Origin: Candidatus Didemnitutus sp.
GTDB taxonomy: Bacteria; Verrucomicrobiota; Verrucomicrobiia; Opitutales; Opitutaceae
Direction of reading: 5' to 3'
Length of the DNA: 64,000 nucleotides
NCBI GenBank assembly: GCA_017991595.1
Contig: JAGOQJ010000004.1
Coordinates: 62,001 to 126,000 of the forward strand
Part shown: positions 1 to 8,448 of the stretch, one piece after another
Layout of the letters: each line of letters opens with the position of its first letter
Position numbering within the stretch: the stretch's first letter is position 1
Notes under the pieces: model-generated
What the model was told of the DNA's origin: nothing
The model's database searches: none
Seen by the model: only the letters and a program-made list of their open reading frames with translations
Position numbers and translations under genes: made by a program

Positions 1-1
1 C

Positions 2-802
2 CTCCTCACCGCCAAGGCCCGCGGCGGCGACGTCCGCATCGTCTACTCGCCGCTCGACGCCGTCGGCATCGCCAAGGCCAACCCGGCAAAACAAGTCGTG
101 TTCTTCGCCGTCGGTTTCGAGACCACCGCGCCCGCCAACGCCATGTCCGTGCTCCTCGCCGAGCGCGACGGCGTGCCGAATTTCTCCATCCTCACCTCGC
201 ACGTCCTCGTGCCGCCCGCGATGCGCGCCATCCTCGGCGCGCCCGACAACCGCGTGCAAGGCTTCCTCGCCGCCGGCCACGTCTGCACGATCATGGGCAC
301 CGAGGAATACGGCCCGATCGCCCGCGACTACCGCGCACCGATCATCATCACCGGCTTCGAGCCCGTCGACATCCTCGAAGGCATTTTGCTCTGCGTGAAA
401 CAACTCGAGTCCGGTCGCACCGAAGTGGAGAACGCCTACTCCCGCGCCGTCCGCAGCGAGGGCAACACGCACGCCCGCACGATCGTCGAGACCGTCTTCG
501 AGATCGCCGACCGCGACTGGCGCGGCATCGGCGTCATCCCGCAAAGCGGCCTCGCCGTCCGCGAAAAATACGCGGCCTACGACGCCGCGAAGCGCTTCCC
601 GCTCACGACCTCCGCGAGCCACGGCTGCACGGAATGCATCAGCGGCGAAATCATGCGTGGCGTGAAGAAGCCGCACGACTGCCCCGCCTTCGGCAAGCGT
701 TGCACGCCCGAGTCGCCGCTCGGCGCCCCGATGGTCAGCAGCGAAGGCGCCTGCGCCGCCTACTACCGCTACCGCAGCCGGGCGGCGGAGCCAGTCTCTT
801 AG
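2..802 (+). CDS. hypD: Hydrogenase maturation factor HypD (5' end outside window)
   Basis: This is the C-terminal two thirds of HypD, open from the first bases, so the start lies upstream of the window. HypD works with HypC as the scaffold on which the Fe(CN)2CO unit of [NiFe]-hydrogenases is assembled in the cytoplasm. The visible part has the family's GFETTAP segment near the window start, the [13 protein letters not shown] segment and the cysteine-rich C-terminal signature (CTECISGE, then [12 protein letters not shown] and [11 protein letters not shown]), which holds the [4Fe-4S] ligands. The protein ends normally with TAG at 800-802. The next hyp gene, hypE, lies 2 kb away on the opposite strand, so the cluster is not a simple operon here. 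Only the N-terminus is missing, because of the window edge. Confidence 0.95.
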   Translation, partial: LLTAKARGGDVRIVYSPLDAVGIAKANPAKQVVFFAVGFETTAPANAMSVLLAERDGVPNFSILTSHVLVPPAMRAILGAPDNRVQGFLAAGHVCTIMGTEEYGPIARDYRAPIIITGFEPVDILEGILLCVKQLESGRTEVENAYSRAVRSEGNTHARTIVETVFEIADRDWRGIGVIPQSGLAVREKYAAYDAAKRFPLTTSASHGCTECISGEIMRGVKKPHDCPAFGKRCTPESPLGAPMVSSEGACAAYYRYRSRAAEPVS

Positions 803-813
803 AGAGCTATCGC

Positions 814-1887
814 CTATTGCGACCGCACTGTAATGGTTCGTGGATTTGACAGGTTACGAACGTTTGGCACCAGAAAGTCGCACTGAACGACTCCCTCCGA
901 TTTCAACTTCTGGAGGACTGGCTTCACATGTCGTGAGGTCATACCAGCAGAGATGCAGAAGTGAATTAGTTCGGATTCGCTGGCGATTTTCCCTGCTCGT
1001 AAGGCGGTCTCGATATCGGCTTCAAACGCCTGCACTTTCTGTGGTCGAACGAAGTCCATCGTGATTTCGCCAGGTGCGATGTTCTCGCGATCGATGTCGA
1101 AGTTCGCTTCTCCGGCGATCTCATCATGCTTCCACGCGACTTCTAGAAATTTGTGAGCACCCAAGGGGTGCTGGCTCCCAAATATGAGCCCGTAGATGTT
1201 GCTACCCTTCTTAATTGAAAAGCGGCCCAAGTATGCTGACTTCGGCGTTAAACCGAGATACCAATCGCACACCACGCGATGCACATCATAGGAGTCTTCA
1301 ACAGCTCCGATTTTTATCTTGATCGCCGGATGCTCTCGAAATCGGTTCAGCGTTGAAGATGACAGGAAGAAAATGAAATCCGTGCGCGGAGCCGAAATCA
1401 GCTGCCGAAAGACGGCCTCGGTAATCGCGTGCACACCAAATTGGTCGAGAATCAGCAGCTTCGCGATGCGGGGGTTTGTGAGAACCGGATGATGCTTAAC
1501 CAGTGCCTCTTCAAACGTCAGCTGTTCGACTTGGGGCTTAATTCCCGGAATCTGCCACTCGGGACGCGTGACTAGCTCGCGGAGTTGCAATACTTTGTCC
1601 GCATCAGCATCGGAAAAATGGACAACGATATCGACACGAGACCAACCAGCTAGGCTTTCGCGCTCGTATGCCCGAAGCTGGCTAAGGATACGGAGCGGGG
1701 AGCCGTGCTGGCCGACTGAGTCAGTTCCTGGACCACAGAAGAGGTCAAACAAGTGAATCTCTCTGAATGGCGGGTCGGGCCGGGAAAGAAACACGGGGAT
1801 CCACTCCTGCACATACAGCTCGAATATCTTGAGCTTCGTCAGAGAACCGGCGTCGTAAGGCTTTTCGTGGAATCCTGTGTTCGACAT
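814..1887 (-). CDS. tcmP: Three-Cys-motif partner protein TcmP
   Basis: A 357-residue protein of the TcmP family, named for its constant pairing with three-Cys-motif Gp37/Gp68 proteins. That partner is encoded directly upstream, with only 3 bp between its stop and this start, so the two are almost surely translated together. Near residues 40-60 there is a Rossmann-like segment (FREIHLFDLFCGPGTD), resembling the SAM-binding loop of methyltransferases. The C-terminal part looks helical, with charged stretches. The biochemical role of the family is not established, and a nucleic-acid-modifying or defence role is only inference. Base composition is clearly lower in GC than hypD and hypE on either side, and codon choice is more mixed (many AAA, TTT and GAT), which suggests acquisition by transfer. 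Confidence 0.85.
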   Translation of the reverse strand: MSNTGFHEKPYDAGSLTKLKIFELYVQEWIPVFLSRPDPPFREIHLFDLFCGPGTDSVGQHGSPLRILSQLRAYERESLAGWSRVDIVVHFSDADADKVLQLRELVTRPEWQIPGIKPQVEQLTFEEALVKHHPVLTNPRIAKLLILDQFGVHAITEAVFRQLISAPRTDFIFFLSSSTLNRFREHPAIKIKIGAVEDSYDVHRVVCDWYLGLTPKSAYLGRFSIKKGSNIYGLIFGSQHPLGAHKFLEVAWKHDEIAGEANFDIDRENIAPGEITMDFVRPQKVQAFEADIETALRAGKIASESELIHFCISAGMTSRHVKPVLQKLKSEGVVQCDFLVPNVRNLSNPRTITVRSQ

Positions 1888-1890
1888 CAG

Positions 1891-2679
1891 TCAAGCGACG
1901 ACCAACCGGCCCAGCATCTCCGTTCGTTCGGAGAGCGAAGGCACGGGATTTTCGGCGACCTCGGGGTATTCGTCGTAGGTGCGGCCATCGAGCTCACGGC
2001 CAGTCTCCGATTTTCGCACCCCACCCCATTGTTTGAAGAAAAACGGCACCTTCTGAGCCCGGCATTGCGCGCGAATTGACCGCACCCACGGCGCTTGAAT
2101 CGGACGCGCGCCGGGCCCGCTTTCACCACCGACGATCGCCCAGTGAATGTCTTTCAAGTTAAAAGCTCCCAAGTCCTCTAGCAGAGGCTCGATTGAAAGA
2201 AAGGCGACCGCAGGCTTGGCCTTTCGAAGCTGATCGATGCGCGGAAGTCCATGCGCCTTGTTTTCGACACTGACACCCCACCAAATGTGCGATGCCGCTG
2301 CGGCGCGCTTCAACTTGGTCTGCAAAAGCCGACTCATGCGGTCGGCGCGTTTCGTTAGCACCTGATAGGTGTGCCAGTTGGCAGCGAGCATCACGCGACA
2401 AACGTTCTCGATATATTCGTCAGGGACGTCCTCGTGGAAGAGATCGCTCATTGAATTGACGAAAATTTTCCGCGGCGTGCTCCAACGGATCGGGTCGCCC
2501 AATTTTTCGGGCACCATCCGGAGGTCGAACCCGAACTCGAACGGATGTCCTCTCACCCCGCGGAATCGCTCCGCGAATGTCTCGGCGTAGCAGTGCTTGC
2601 AGCCGGGACTGATTTTCGTGCAGCCGCGCACCGGATTCCAGGTGGCGTCGGTCCATTCGATCTTGGAGTTGTCACTCAT
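1891..2679 (-). CDS. Phage Gp37/Gp68 family (DUF5131) three-Cys-motif protein
   Basis: A 262-residue protein of the Gp37/Gp68 (DUF5131) family. The N-terminus reads IEWTDATWNPVRGCTKISPGCKHCYAE, with the three cysteines that name the family spaced like an Fe-S site and resembling radical-SAM proteins. Further conserved stretches are the FVNSMSDLFHEDVP block near residue 90, the QVLTKRADRM block, WWGVSVEN, FLSIEPLLEDLG and the VGGESGPGARP block followed by FFKQWGG. These are full-length family landmarks, so the gene appears intact. It is the first gene of a two-gene unit with tcmP. The substrate and reaction are unknown. It sits between hypD and hypE, has lower GC than both, and has no phage structural genes beside it, so it looks like a small mobile cassette and not a prophage. 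Confidence 0.9.
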   Translation of the reverse strand: MSDNSKIEWTDATWNPVRGCTKISPGCKHCYAETFAERFRGVRGHPFEFGFDLRMVPEKLGDPIRWSTPRKIFVNSMSDLFHEDVPDEYIENVCRVMLAANWHTYQVLTKRADRMSRLLQTKLKRAAAASHIWWGVSVENKAHGLPRIDQLRKAKPAVAFLSIEPLLEDLGAFNLKDIHWAIVGGESGPGARPIQAPWVRSIRAQCRAQKVPFFFKQWGGVRKSETGRELDGRTYDEYPEVAENPVPSLSERTEMLGRLVVA

Positions 2680-2864
2680 GGCGTGGGCGATGATAGACTC
2701 GGAGGTGAGACATAGGCTGTCCTAGCGGACCGCCTCCACGGGCTGATAGTGAGAACTATAGGGGCTCGACACGAATAATCGCCAGACCGCTGGCGGGCCC
2801 GTGAATCGACAGGCGGTCTGCGATCGCGATGTTCGTCAGCGAACCTGCTTCCGCAAGCCAGTTC
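2680..2864. other. Intergenic region between the TcmP cassette and hypE
   Basis: 185 bp upstream of the Gp37/Gp68 gene and downstream of the hypE stop. It should carry the promoter of the minus-strand cassette. An inverted repeat with perfect 8-bp arms (CAGACCGC at 2783-2790 and GCGGTCTG at 2813-2820) lies close to the hypE stop. It has no T-run on either side, so it is a poor intrinsic terminator candidate. No ORF or RNA gene is seen. Confidence 0.4.
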
Positions 2865-3947
2865 TCAGCAAATCCGTGGCAGCTGTTCGCCGCTGAGGCG
2901 GTCGACGATGCGTTCGGCGCCGATCACGCTGCGCTGGGTCACTTGGCCGGCCGGACCGGGCTTCACGTGGCCGATGATGACGGCGCCGGCACCCGGGCGC
3001 GCGGCATGCGACTCCGTGCGGTTGATGAGGTCGACGGCTTGCTGGGCTTGCTCCGCGGGGAGAAGGCACACGAAGCGACCTTCGTTCGCCACATAGAGCG
3101 GATCAAGGCCGAGGATCTCGCAGGCACCGGCCACCGTCTCGCTCACGGGAACCTTCGCGGCGTCGATAGCGAGCGCGAGACGCGCGGACTCCGCGATCTC
3201 GACGAGCGAACTGGCCAAGCCGCCGCGCGTGAGGTCGCGCAGGCAATGAATTTCCAACCCGGCCGCGAGGAGCGCCTGCACCGGCGCGACGAGCGGCGCG
3301 CAATCGCTCTCGATGTCGCTCTCGAACGACAGATTCGCGCGCGTCGCCATGATGGCCATGCCGTGCCGGCCGAGATCGCCACTGAGCACGATGGCGTCGC
3401 CGACGCGCACGCTGGAAGGCGCGATCACGAGCGGTGTCTCAATGACGCCCACGCCGGCGGTGGTCACATAGAGGCCGTCGCCCTTGCCGCGTTCGACGAC
3501 CTTGGTATCGCCGGTGACGATGGCCACGCCGGCCGCCTCCGCCGCGGCCTGCATCGAGGCGACGACTTGCTGGAGCGTCGCGATGGGAAAGCCTTCCTCG
3601 AGGATGAAGCCGGCCGACAGCCACTGCGGCACCGCGCCGCACATGGCGAGGTCGTTGACCGTGCCGTTGACGGCGATCTTGCCGATGTCGCCGCCGGGGA
3701 AAAAGAGCGGGCTGACGACGTGCGAATCGGTGGTGAACGCAAGGCGTCCGCCGCCGGGCAGGCGCAGCAGAGCGCCGTCGTGCTGGGCCTCAAGCGCGGC
3801 ATTCGCGAAGGCGGGCCGGAACACGCGGTCGATCAGCTCCTGCGTGAGTTTGCCGCCGCCGCCGTGGCCGACGGTGATCTCCGTGCGATGCGGCAAGGGC
3901 ACGGGACAGGTCGTGAAACCGGAGGGCGTGGGGCCGGTGTTCGTCAT
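2865..3947 (-). CDS. hypE: Hydrogenase maturation factor HypE
   Basis: A 360-residue HypE, which uses ATP to dehydrate the carbamoyl group placed by HypF on its own C-terminal cysteine, giving the thiocyanate that donates CN to the hydrogenase iron. The protein ends in the diagnostic PRIC tail, so the acceptor cysteine is the last residue. N-terminal AIRS-type features are present: the [14 protein letters not shown] segment near residue 27, [19 protein letters not shown] near 90, and GDTKVV. The length is typical. It faces hypD across the inserted TcmP cassette. It should act with HypF, HypC and HypD, none of which lies downstream here. Confidence 0.96.
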   Translation of the reverse strand: MTNTGPTPSGFTTCPVPLPHRTEITVGHGGGGKLTQELIDRVFRPAFANAALEAQHDGALLRLPGGGRLAFTTDSHVVSPLFFPGGDIGKIAVNGTVNDLAMCGAVPQWLSAGFILEEGFPIATLQQVVASMQAAAEAAGVAIVTGDTKVVERGKGDGLYVTTAGVGVIETPLVIAPSSVRVGDAIVLSGDLGRHGMAIMATRANLSFESDIESDCAPLVAPVQALLAAGLEIHCLRDLTRGGLASSLVEIAESARLALAIDAAKVPVSETVAGACEILGLDPLYVANEGRFVCLLPAEQAQQAVDLINRTESHAARPGAGAVIIGHVKPGPAGQVTQRSVIGAERIVDRLSGEQLPRIC

Positions 3948-4152
3948 GGTTGCACGTTAAAAAAACGTCCGGAAAACCCGAGGGCAAAGCCTGCGCAGGC
4001 GCTGGCAAGCTGTGCGCATTTTTTGAACGCAAGCCGGTGCCCGGTGCTGGTGCTTATGCAGCGGACGCGCGGCGGCAGCGACTTCGCTGCAGCGCCGATC
4101 CACGAGCGCGCGCCGCTCGTCCGCGGCCCCCTGTCCTACCTTGCCCGGTCGC
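3948..4152. other. Intergenic region between aminotransferase and hypE
   Basis: 205 bp between the stop of the aminotransferase and the start of hypE, both on the minus strand. It presumably contains the hypE promoter. No credible ORF, RNA gene or intrinsic terminator is visible. Confidence 0.3.
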
Positions 4153-5334
4153 TCAACCGCGACACAGCGCGGCGAGGCGGCGCACGCCTTCGCGGAGGCG
4201 GTCGGGGCCGGAGTTGGAGAAGTTGAGGCGCATGTGGTTGCGCCCGCCGTCGGCCGGGAAGAAATCGCGACCGGGCACGAAGGCGACCTTCTCCACCAGC
4301 GCGCGCTTCAACAGTTCGAGCGCGTCGAGTTCGGCGGGGCCGGTCACCCAGAGGAACATGCCGCCCTCGGGGCGCGTCCACTTGTAGCTGGCGGGCAACT
4401 GCGCGCGGAGCGCGGTGTCGAGCACGTCGAAACGCTCGCCGTAGGCGCGGCGGATCTTTTCCAGGTGCTCGGCCTGCGAGCCGGCGGTGAGGTAGGCGTG
4501 CGCGACGCGTTGGTCGAAGGTCGACGTGTGCAGGTCGGAAGCCTGCTTGAGGATGAGCATCGCGTTGAAGATCTCGGGCGACGCGGCGACCCACCCGAGG
4601 CGCAGGCCGGGCGCGACGGTCTTCGAGAACGTGCTGGCGTAGATGACGCGGCCGGCCTCGTCCCAGTGCTTGATCGGCGGCACGTCGGCGCCGCGGTAGC
4701 GCAATTTGCCGTAGGGATCGTCCTCGATGATCGTGAGGCGATGCTCGGCGGCGAGGCGCGCGAGTTGCTGGCGCCGCTCGGCGGCGAGCGTGATGCCGGT
4801 CGGGTTTTGGAAGTTCGGGATGGTGTAGAGGAACTTCGGGCGATGCTGCCGGATGAGCTCGGGAAGCGCGTCAGGGATGAGCCCGTGGTCGTCGGTCGGC
4901 ACCGGCACGAACTTCACCTCGTAGGTCTGGAACGCCTGGATGGCGGCGAGGTAGGTCGGGTTTTCCGTCAACACGACATCGCCGGGATCGAGGAAGAGTT
5001 TGCCGGCGAGATCGAGCACCTGCTGCGAGCCGTTGGTGATAAGGATATCTTCGCTCGAGGTGCGCACGCCGCGCGTGCCGAGCTCGTGCGCGATCCACTC
5101 GCGGAGCGGTGCGAAGCCTTCGCTCGGGCCGTATTGCAGCGCCTGGCTGCCGCTGGTGGTGAGCACGGCATCGGCCGCAGCGCGCACCTCGGCGACGGGG
5201 AACAGCTCCGGCGCAGGCAGGCCGCCGGCGAACGAGATCACGTCGGGCTGCGCGGTGACCTTGAGGATTTCACGGATCGTGGAAGGGCGCATCCCGCTCA
5301 TGCGGTGCGCAAAAGGGTAATGGGACTCGGACAC
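4153..5334 (-). CDS. PLP-dependent aminotransferase, class I/II (LysN-like)
   Basis: A 393-residue fold-type I aminotransferase. The N-terminus (ISFAGGLPAPELFP, then LQYGPSEGFAPLREWIA) matches the 2-aminoadipate/multi-substrate aminotransferase branch (LysN, also the catalytic domain of MocR regulators). The PLP lysine is predicted at K238 in STFSKTVAPGLRLGW. Other cofactor landmarks are NPTG at 177-180, the EDDPYG segment near 204-209, and the C-terminal MRLNFSNSG block whose arginine binds the substrate carboxylate. There is no DNA-binding domain, so it is an enzyme and not a MocR regulator. The amino donor cannot be told from sequence. The nearest genes are hypE and recN, which give no pathway clue. 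Confidence 0.88.
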   Translation of the reverse strand: MSESHYPFAHRMSGMRPSTIREILKVTAQPDVISFAGGLPAPELFPVAEVRAAADAVLTTSGSQALQYGPSEGFAPLREWIAHELGTRGVRTSSEDILITNGSQQVLDLAGKLFLDPGDVVLTENPTYLAAIQAFQTYEVKFVPVPTDDHGLIPDALPELIRQHRPKFLYTIPNFQNPTGITLAAERRQQLARLAAEHRLTIIEDDPYGKLRYRGADVPPIKHWDEAGRVIYASTFSKTVAPGLRLGWVAASPEIFNAMLILKQASDLHTSTFDQRVAHAYLTAGSQAEHLEKIRRAYGERFDVLDTALRAQLPASYKWTRPEGGMFLWVTGPAELDALELLKRALVEKVAFVPGRDFFPADGGRNHMRLNFSNSGPDRLREGVRRLAALCRG

Positions 5335-5496
5335 GGGCGTAATTGAGCGTCTGACGGGGCCAAAGGCGAGTCACTAACACGACGCGGCCGGGGGATTTTC
5401 GTGACATGGATGCGCCGACCGCCGCCTTCGACCTCGCGCTGGTGGCGCGGCGAATTTTCGCCCGAACGATGCGCGGCACCGCGGTGCGGCGGCGGC

Positions 5497-7161
5497 TCAA
5501 CGGCCCTTGAGCAATTCCTCGGCGTGCGCGAGGGCGCTCTTGGCGTTGCGGTCGCCGAGCATGCGGGCGAGCTCGCCGACGCGCTGCTTGCGGTTGCCGT
5601 GGATCGGCTCGATCGCGACGGCGGCCCGGTCGCCGCTCTGGTCCTTCGTCACCACGAGGTGGTTGGCGGCCTGCGCGGCAACCTGCGGGAGATGCGTGAC
5701 GCAGAGCACCTGGTGCTGGCCGGCGATGTCAGCCATCTTCTCGCCGACGATGCGGCCGATCTCGCCGCCGACGTTCGCGTCGACTTCGTCGAACACGAGC
5801 AGCGGCACGTCGTCGGTGGCGGCGAGCACGCTCTTGAGCGCGAGCATGACGCGCGCGAGCTCACCGCTCGAGGCGATGCGGCTGAGTGGCAGCGGCGCCT
5901 CGCCGACATTGGGCGAGAAGAGGAATTCCACGGCGCAATCACCGTGCACGCCCAGATCCGGCAACGCAGCCAGGCGCACGCGGAAATCGGCCTTCTTGAA
6001 CCCAAGTTGCGCGATGACCTTCGCGGCGGCCTTCTCCAGGCTCGCGCCGGCCTTCTCGCGCGTGGCGCGCAGCTCGGCGGCGGCCTTGCGCGCGGCTTTG
6101 GCGGCATCGGCGATCTGTTTGTCGAGCCGGGCGAGCGAGCCTTCGACGTCGCTCTGCAACTCGAGGCGGCGGCGCATCGCGTCGCGCGCGGCGACGACGG
6201 CCTCGAGCTTGGCGCCGTGCTTCCGTTTCAGCTCGAGCCAGGCGTTCATCTTCGACTGCAATTCCTCCGCCTGCTCGGCGTCGAAGTTGAGCGAGGTGGC
6301 GAGCGTGGAGAACTCGGCATCGAGGTCGCCGAGTTCGACGGAGGTGGATTGCAGGCGGTCGGCCAGCGCCTTGCTGGCCGGGTCGAACGATTCGAGCTGG
6401 CGCGCCTCGCGCAACAGGGCGGCGAGCCGGCCGAGCAGACCGTCCTCGCCGCTCAGGCCCTGGCTGATGCCGGCGGCGAGCTGGACGATTTCCTGCGCGC
6501 TTTGCTGGCGGGCGAAATCGCGTTCGAGCGCGCCGATGGCCTCCTCGGTTAGGTCGAGTGCATCGATGCGAGCGAGCTGCACCTTGAGGAAGTCGATCTG
6601 GTCGGGCGAAAGCTTCTCGGCGCCGAGCAGGCGATCGCGCTCCGCTTCGAGGTCGCGCCAAGCGCGGTAGGCCGCGTCGTATTTCGCGCGGGCCGCTTCA
6701 TTCTTGGCGAAGAGGTCGAGCAGTTCGCGCTGGCAGCCCTCCTTGAGCAGGCGGCGCGGTTCGCCGGGGCCGTGGAAATCGATCCAGAGTTCGCCGAGCG
6801 CCTGCAGCGAGCTGAGCGTGGCGAGGCTGCCGTTGACGGAGATGCGCGGGGGCTTCTCGCGCGGCAGGCTGCGTTTGAGAATGAGCACGCCGTCGTCGCA
6901 CGGCGGGAGGTCGAGCGCGGCGAGGGCGGCGTCGAGTTTGCGCGCGTCGGCGAAGAACAGCGCCGCCTCCACTTCGCAGGCCGCCGCGCCTTGGCGGATG
7001 ATGGTCTTGTCCGCCCGCGCGCCGGCCAGCAATGAGAGCGCGCCGAGCAGGATGCTTTTGCCCGCGCCGGTCTCGCCGGTGACAGCCGTGAAGCCGCCCT
7101 CAAACTCCAGCTCCACTTCGTCGAGGAGCGCGAGGTTGCGGATGCGGAGGCTTTGCAGCAT
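5497..7161 (-). CDS. recN: DNA repair protein RecN
   Basis: A 554-residue RecN, an SMC-like ATPase that helps process and hold together DNA ends in double-strand-break repair. The Walker A motif GETGAGKS lies at residues 29-36. A long helical and coiled-coil middle follows (about 150-380). The C-terminal half has the ABC signature block (LSRIASSGELARVMLALKSVL), the Walker B segment LLVFDEVDANVGG, and the CVTHLPQVAAQA switch region. Length and order of motifs fit the family. Start ATG is at 7159-7161. The tRNA-Val gene and its terminator lie just upstream on the same strand, so recN has its own transcription start. No clear LexA box was recognised. Confidence 0.96.
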   Translation of the reverse strand: MLQSLRIRNLALLDEVELEFEGGFTAVTGETGAGKSILLGALSLLAGARADKTIIRQGAAACEVEAALFFADARKLDAALAALDLPPCDDGVLILKRSLPREKPPRISVNGSLATLSSLQALGELWIDFHGPGEPRRLLKEGCQRELLDLFAKNEAARAKYDAAYRAWRDLEAERDRLLGAEKLSPDQIDFLKVQLARIDALDLTEEAIGALERDFARQQSAQEIVQLAAGISQGLSGEDGLLGRLAALLREARQLESFDPASKALADRLQSTSVELGDLDAEFSTLATSLNFDAEQAEELQSKMNAWLELKRKHGAKLEAVVAARDAMRRRLELQSDVEGSLARLDKQIADAAKAARKAAAELRATREKAGASLEKAAAKVIAQLGFKKADFRVRLAALPDLGVHGDCAVEFLFSPNVGEAPLPLSRIASSGELARVMLALKSVLAATDDVPLLVFDEVDANVGGEIGRIVGEKMADIAGQHQVLCVTHLPQVAAQAANHLVVTKDQSGDRAAVAIEPIHGNRKQRVGELARMLGDRNAKSALAHAEELLKGR

Positions 7162-7203
7162 GCGGCAGGTGTTTACCTCTCAAGTGCTTAAATGCACGCG
7201 CAA

Positions 7204-7232
7204 AACAAAAAACCGCCGCGGGTCGGCGGCGG
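7204..7232 (-). terminator. Intrinsic terminator after tRNA-Val
   Basis: Read on the minus strand, a GC-rich hairpin with CCGCCG/CGGCGG arms is followed by TTTTTTGTTTTG. It starts about a dozen bases after the 3' CCA of the tRNA and separates that gene from recN. Confidence 0.75.
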
Positions 7233-7243
7233 TGTTCGTCGGA

Positions 7244-7320
7244 TGGTGGACTCTACTGGACTCGAACCAGTGACCCCTTCCATGTCAAGGAAGTGCTCTA
7301 ACCAACTGAGCTAAGAGTCC
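7244..7320 (-). tRNA. tRNA-Val (anticodon GAC)
   Basis: The minus strand folds as a full cloverleaf. The 7-bp acceptor stem is GGACTCT/AGAGTCC with discriminator A and an encoded CCA (7244-7246). The anticodon arm CTTCC-TTGACAT-GGAAG gives anticodon GAC, which reads GUC (Val). The T-loop TTCGAGT is present. The adjoining terminator supports the orientation. Confidence 0.95.
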
Positions 7321-7440
7321 GACGGAAGGTGAGGAGTGAAAGATTCGGACTCCCCTGTGCAAGGATTATTTGGAAAACGTGTCACGCGCGCCGCGAGACA
7401 GGGCTGGCGGCGGGCGGCGCGAAGGCTTTCGCTGGCCGGG

Positions 7441-8148
7441 ATGTGCACCCGCTACACGCTCCAAAACCTCGAGGCCCTGCGCGACCTGCTCGCGGAGCTC
7501 GGGCTGGCGGCGCCCGCGGGTCAGCCCCGTCGCTTCAACTTGCCGCTGACCGCGCGCGCCCCGGTCGTCACGCGCCGCAAAGGCGTCAGCGCCGTGGAAT
7601 CGCTCGCCTTCGGCGCCACGCTGCCGCCGCGCGCGCCGACGGAGCGTCCGACATTGCTCGGTAACGCCCGCAGCGAGACCTTGCTCGCGAAGGCCACGTT
7701 CAAGGACGCCGCGCAACACCGCCGCTGTCTCGTGCCCGCCGATGGGTTCTTCGAGTGGGAACGCGCCGGCACGGCTCGGTTGCCGCACTATTTTTTCCGG
7801 CGCGATCGGCGCGCGTTTTTCTTCGCCGGCCTCTGGCGGCCGGAAAATGCGGCCGCACCGGCCTCCTTCGTCATCGTCACCACCGCGCCGAATGCGCTGC
7901 TCGCCCCGATCCATGATCGCATGCCAGTGATTCTGCCCTCCGCTCAGGAGGCCGACGCGTGGCTCGGCGATGTCCCGCTCTCCCCTGCCCGCCTCGCCGC
8001 TCTCTGCGTGCCGCTAGAGGCCGACGCCATGGCTTCGCACCGCGTCACGCCGCGCATGAACAACGCGCGCTTCGAGGATCCCGTTTGCATTGAGCCTTGG
8101 ACGCCGCCACCGGTCGAGCCCACGCTGTTCGATCGTCTGGAGAATTAA
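7441..8148 (+). CDS. SOS response-associated peptidase (SRAP/YedK-HMCES family)
   Basis: A 235-residue SRAP-family protein that covalently traps abasic sites in single-stranded DNA through its second residue, a cysteine freed by removal of Met1. The start is set at 7441 because this gives the required MC N-terminus; an upstream in-frame ATG at 7336 would bury the cysteine. The other active-site residues fall where the family needs them: N75 in the LGNARSET block, E105 in PADGFFEW, and H158 in PIHDRMPVIL. Length is close to YedK. It stands alone, 120 bp after the oppositely oriented tRNA-Val and just upstream of the pyrimidine leader. Role inferred: protection of stalled forks at abasic lesions. 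Confidence 0.95.
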   Translation: MCTRYTLQNLEALRDLLAELGLAAPAGQPRRFNLPLTARAPVVTRRKGVSAVESLAFGATLPPRAPTERPTLLGNARSETLLAKATFKDAAQHRRCLVPADGFFEWERAGTARLPHYFFRRDRRAFFFAGLWRPENAAAPASFVIVTTAPNALLAPIHDRMPVILPSAQEADAWLGDVPLSPARLAALCVPLEADAMASHRVTPRMNNARFEDPVCIEPWTPPPVEPTLFDRLEN

Positions 8149-8162
8149 GACCAGCGGCATCT

Positions 8163-8374
8163 AACCGCGCGCGCCGGCGAGGCGCGGTTCCGGCATCGGC
8201 GCTACTACGCGGCCCTGCGTATTCCGGATCGAGCTTCGGGCGGCTAATCTGCGGGTGTCCGCGGGTCTTGGTCGGCTGCGCGGGTGACCACATCAGGCAA
8301 AGCGGGCGCAGCGCACCGGGCGACCGGCGATGCTGCGCCCGATGCCGCAGGCCGTCCCGCGAGGGGCGGCCTGC
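8163..8374 (+). promoter_or_regulatory. Candidate PyrR-type attenuation leader of the pyr operon
   Basis: The leader between the SRAP gene and pyrR has three stable elements. First is a hairpin with perfect 8-bp arms (8163-8170 and 8182-8189) whose loop region reads CCGGCGAGGC, fitting the PyrR RNA-binding core CCNGNGAGGY. Second is a hairpin with 9-bp arms GGGCGCAGC/GCTGCGCCC (8304-8312 and 8332-8340), with an inner CCGG-GCGA-CCGG stem. Third is an intrinsic terminator at 8347-8384. The left terminator arm (8347-8354) could instead pair with 8210-8218 with a single bulge, a possible antiterminator. PyrR binding when UMP is high would favour termination. The mechanism is inference from architecture. 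Confidence 0.55.
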
Positions 8375-8384
8375 TTATTTTCTT
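8347..8384 (+). terminator. Intrinsic terminator (attenuator) upstream of pyrR
   Basis: A 12-bp stem (8347-8358 with 8363-8374, one U-G wobble) closes on a GCGA tetraloop and is followed by TTATTTTCTT. It lies before the conserved part of pyrR, in the position of an attenuator, and not after a gene. Confidence 0.8.
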
Positions 8385-8448
8385 CGGAAGCCGCGCTGTT
8401 GAACGGAGCGGCGCGCCCGCGATCCTGAATTCTCGGCTCGACGGCTTT

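Noticed and set aside
814..2679. TcmP/Gp37-Gp68 genes considered as a prophage remnant
   Set aside because: Despite the phage-derived family name there is no integrase, capsid, tail or attachment site nearby.
8284..8448. N-terminal extension of PyrR from ATG 8284
   Set aside because: It would translate through the 12-bp terminator hairpin and adds residues absent from the PyrR family; more likely untranslated leader.
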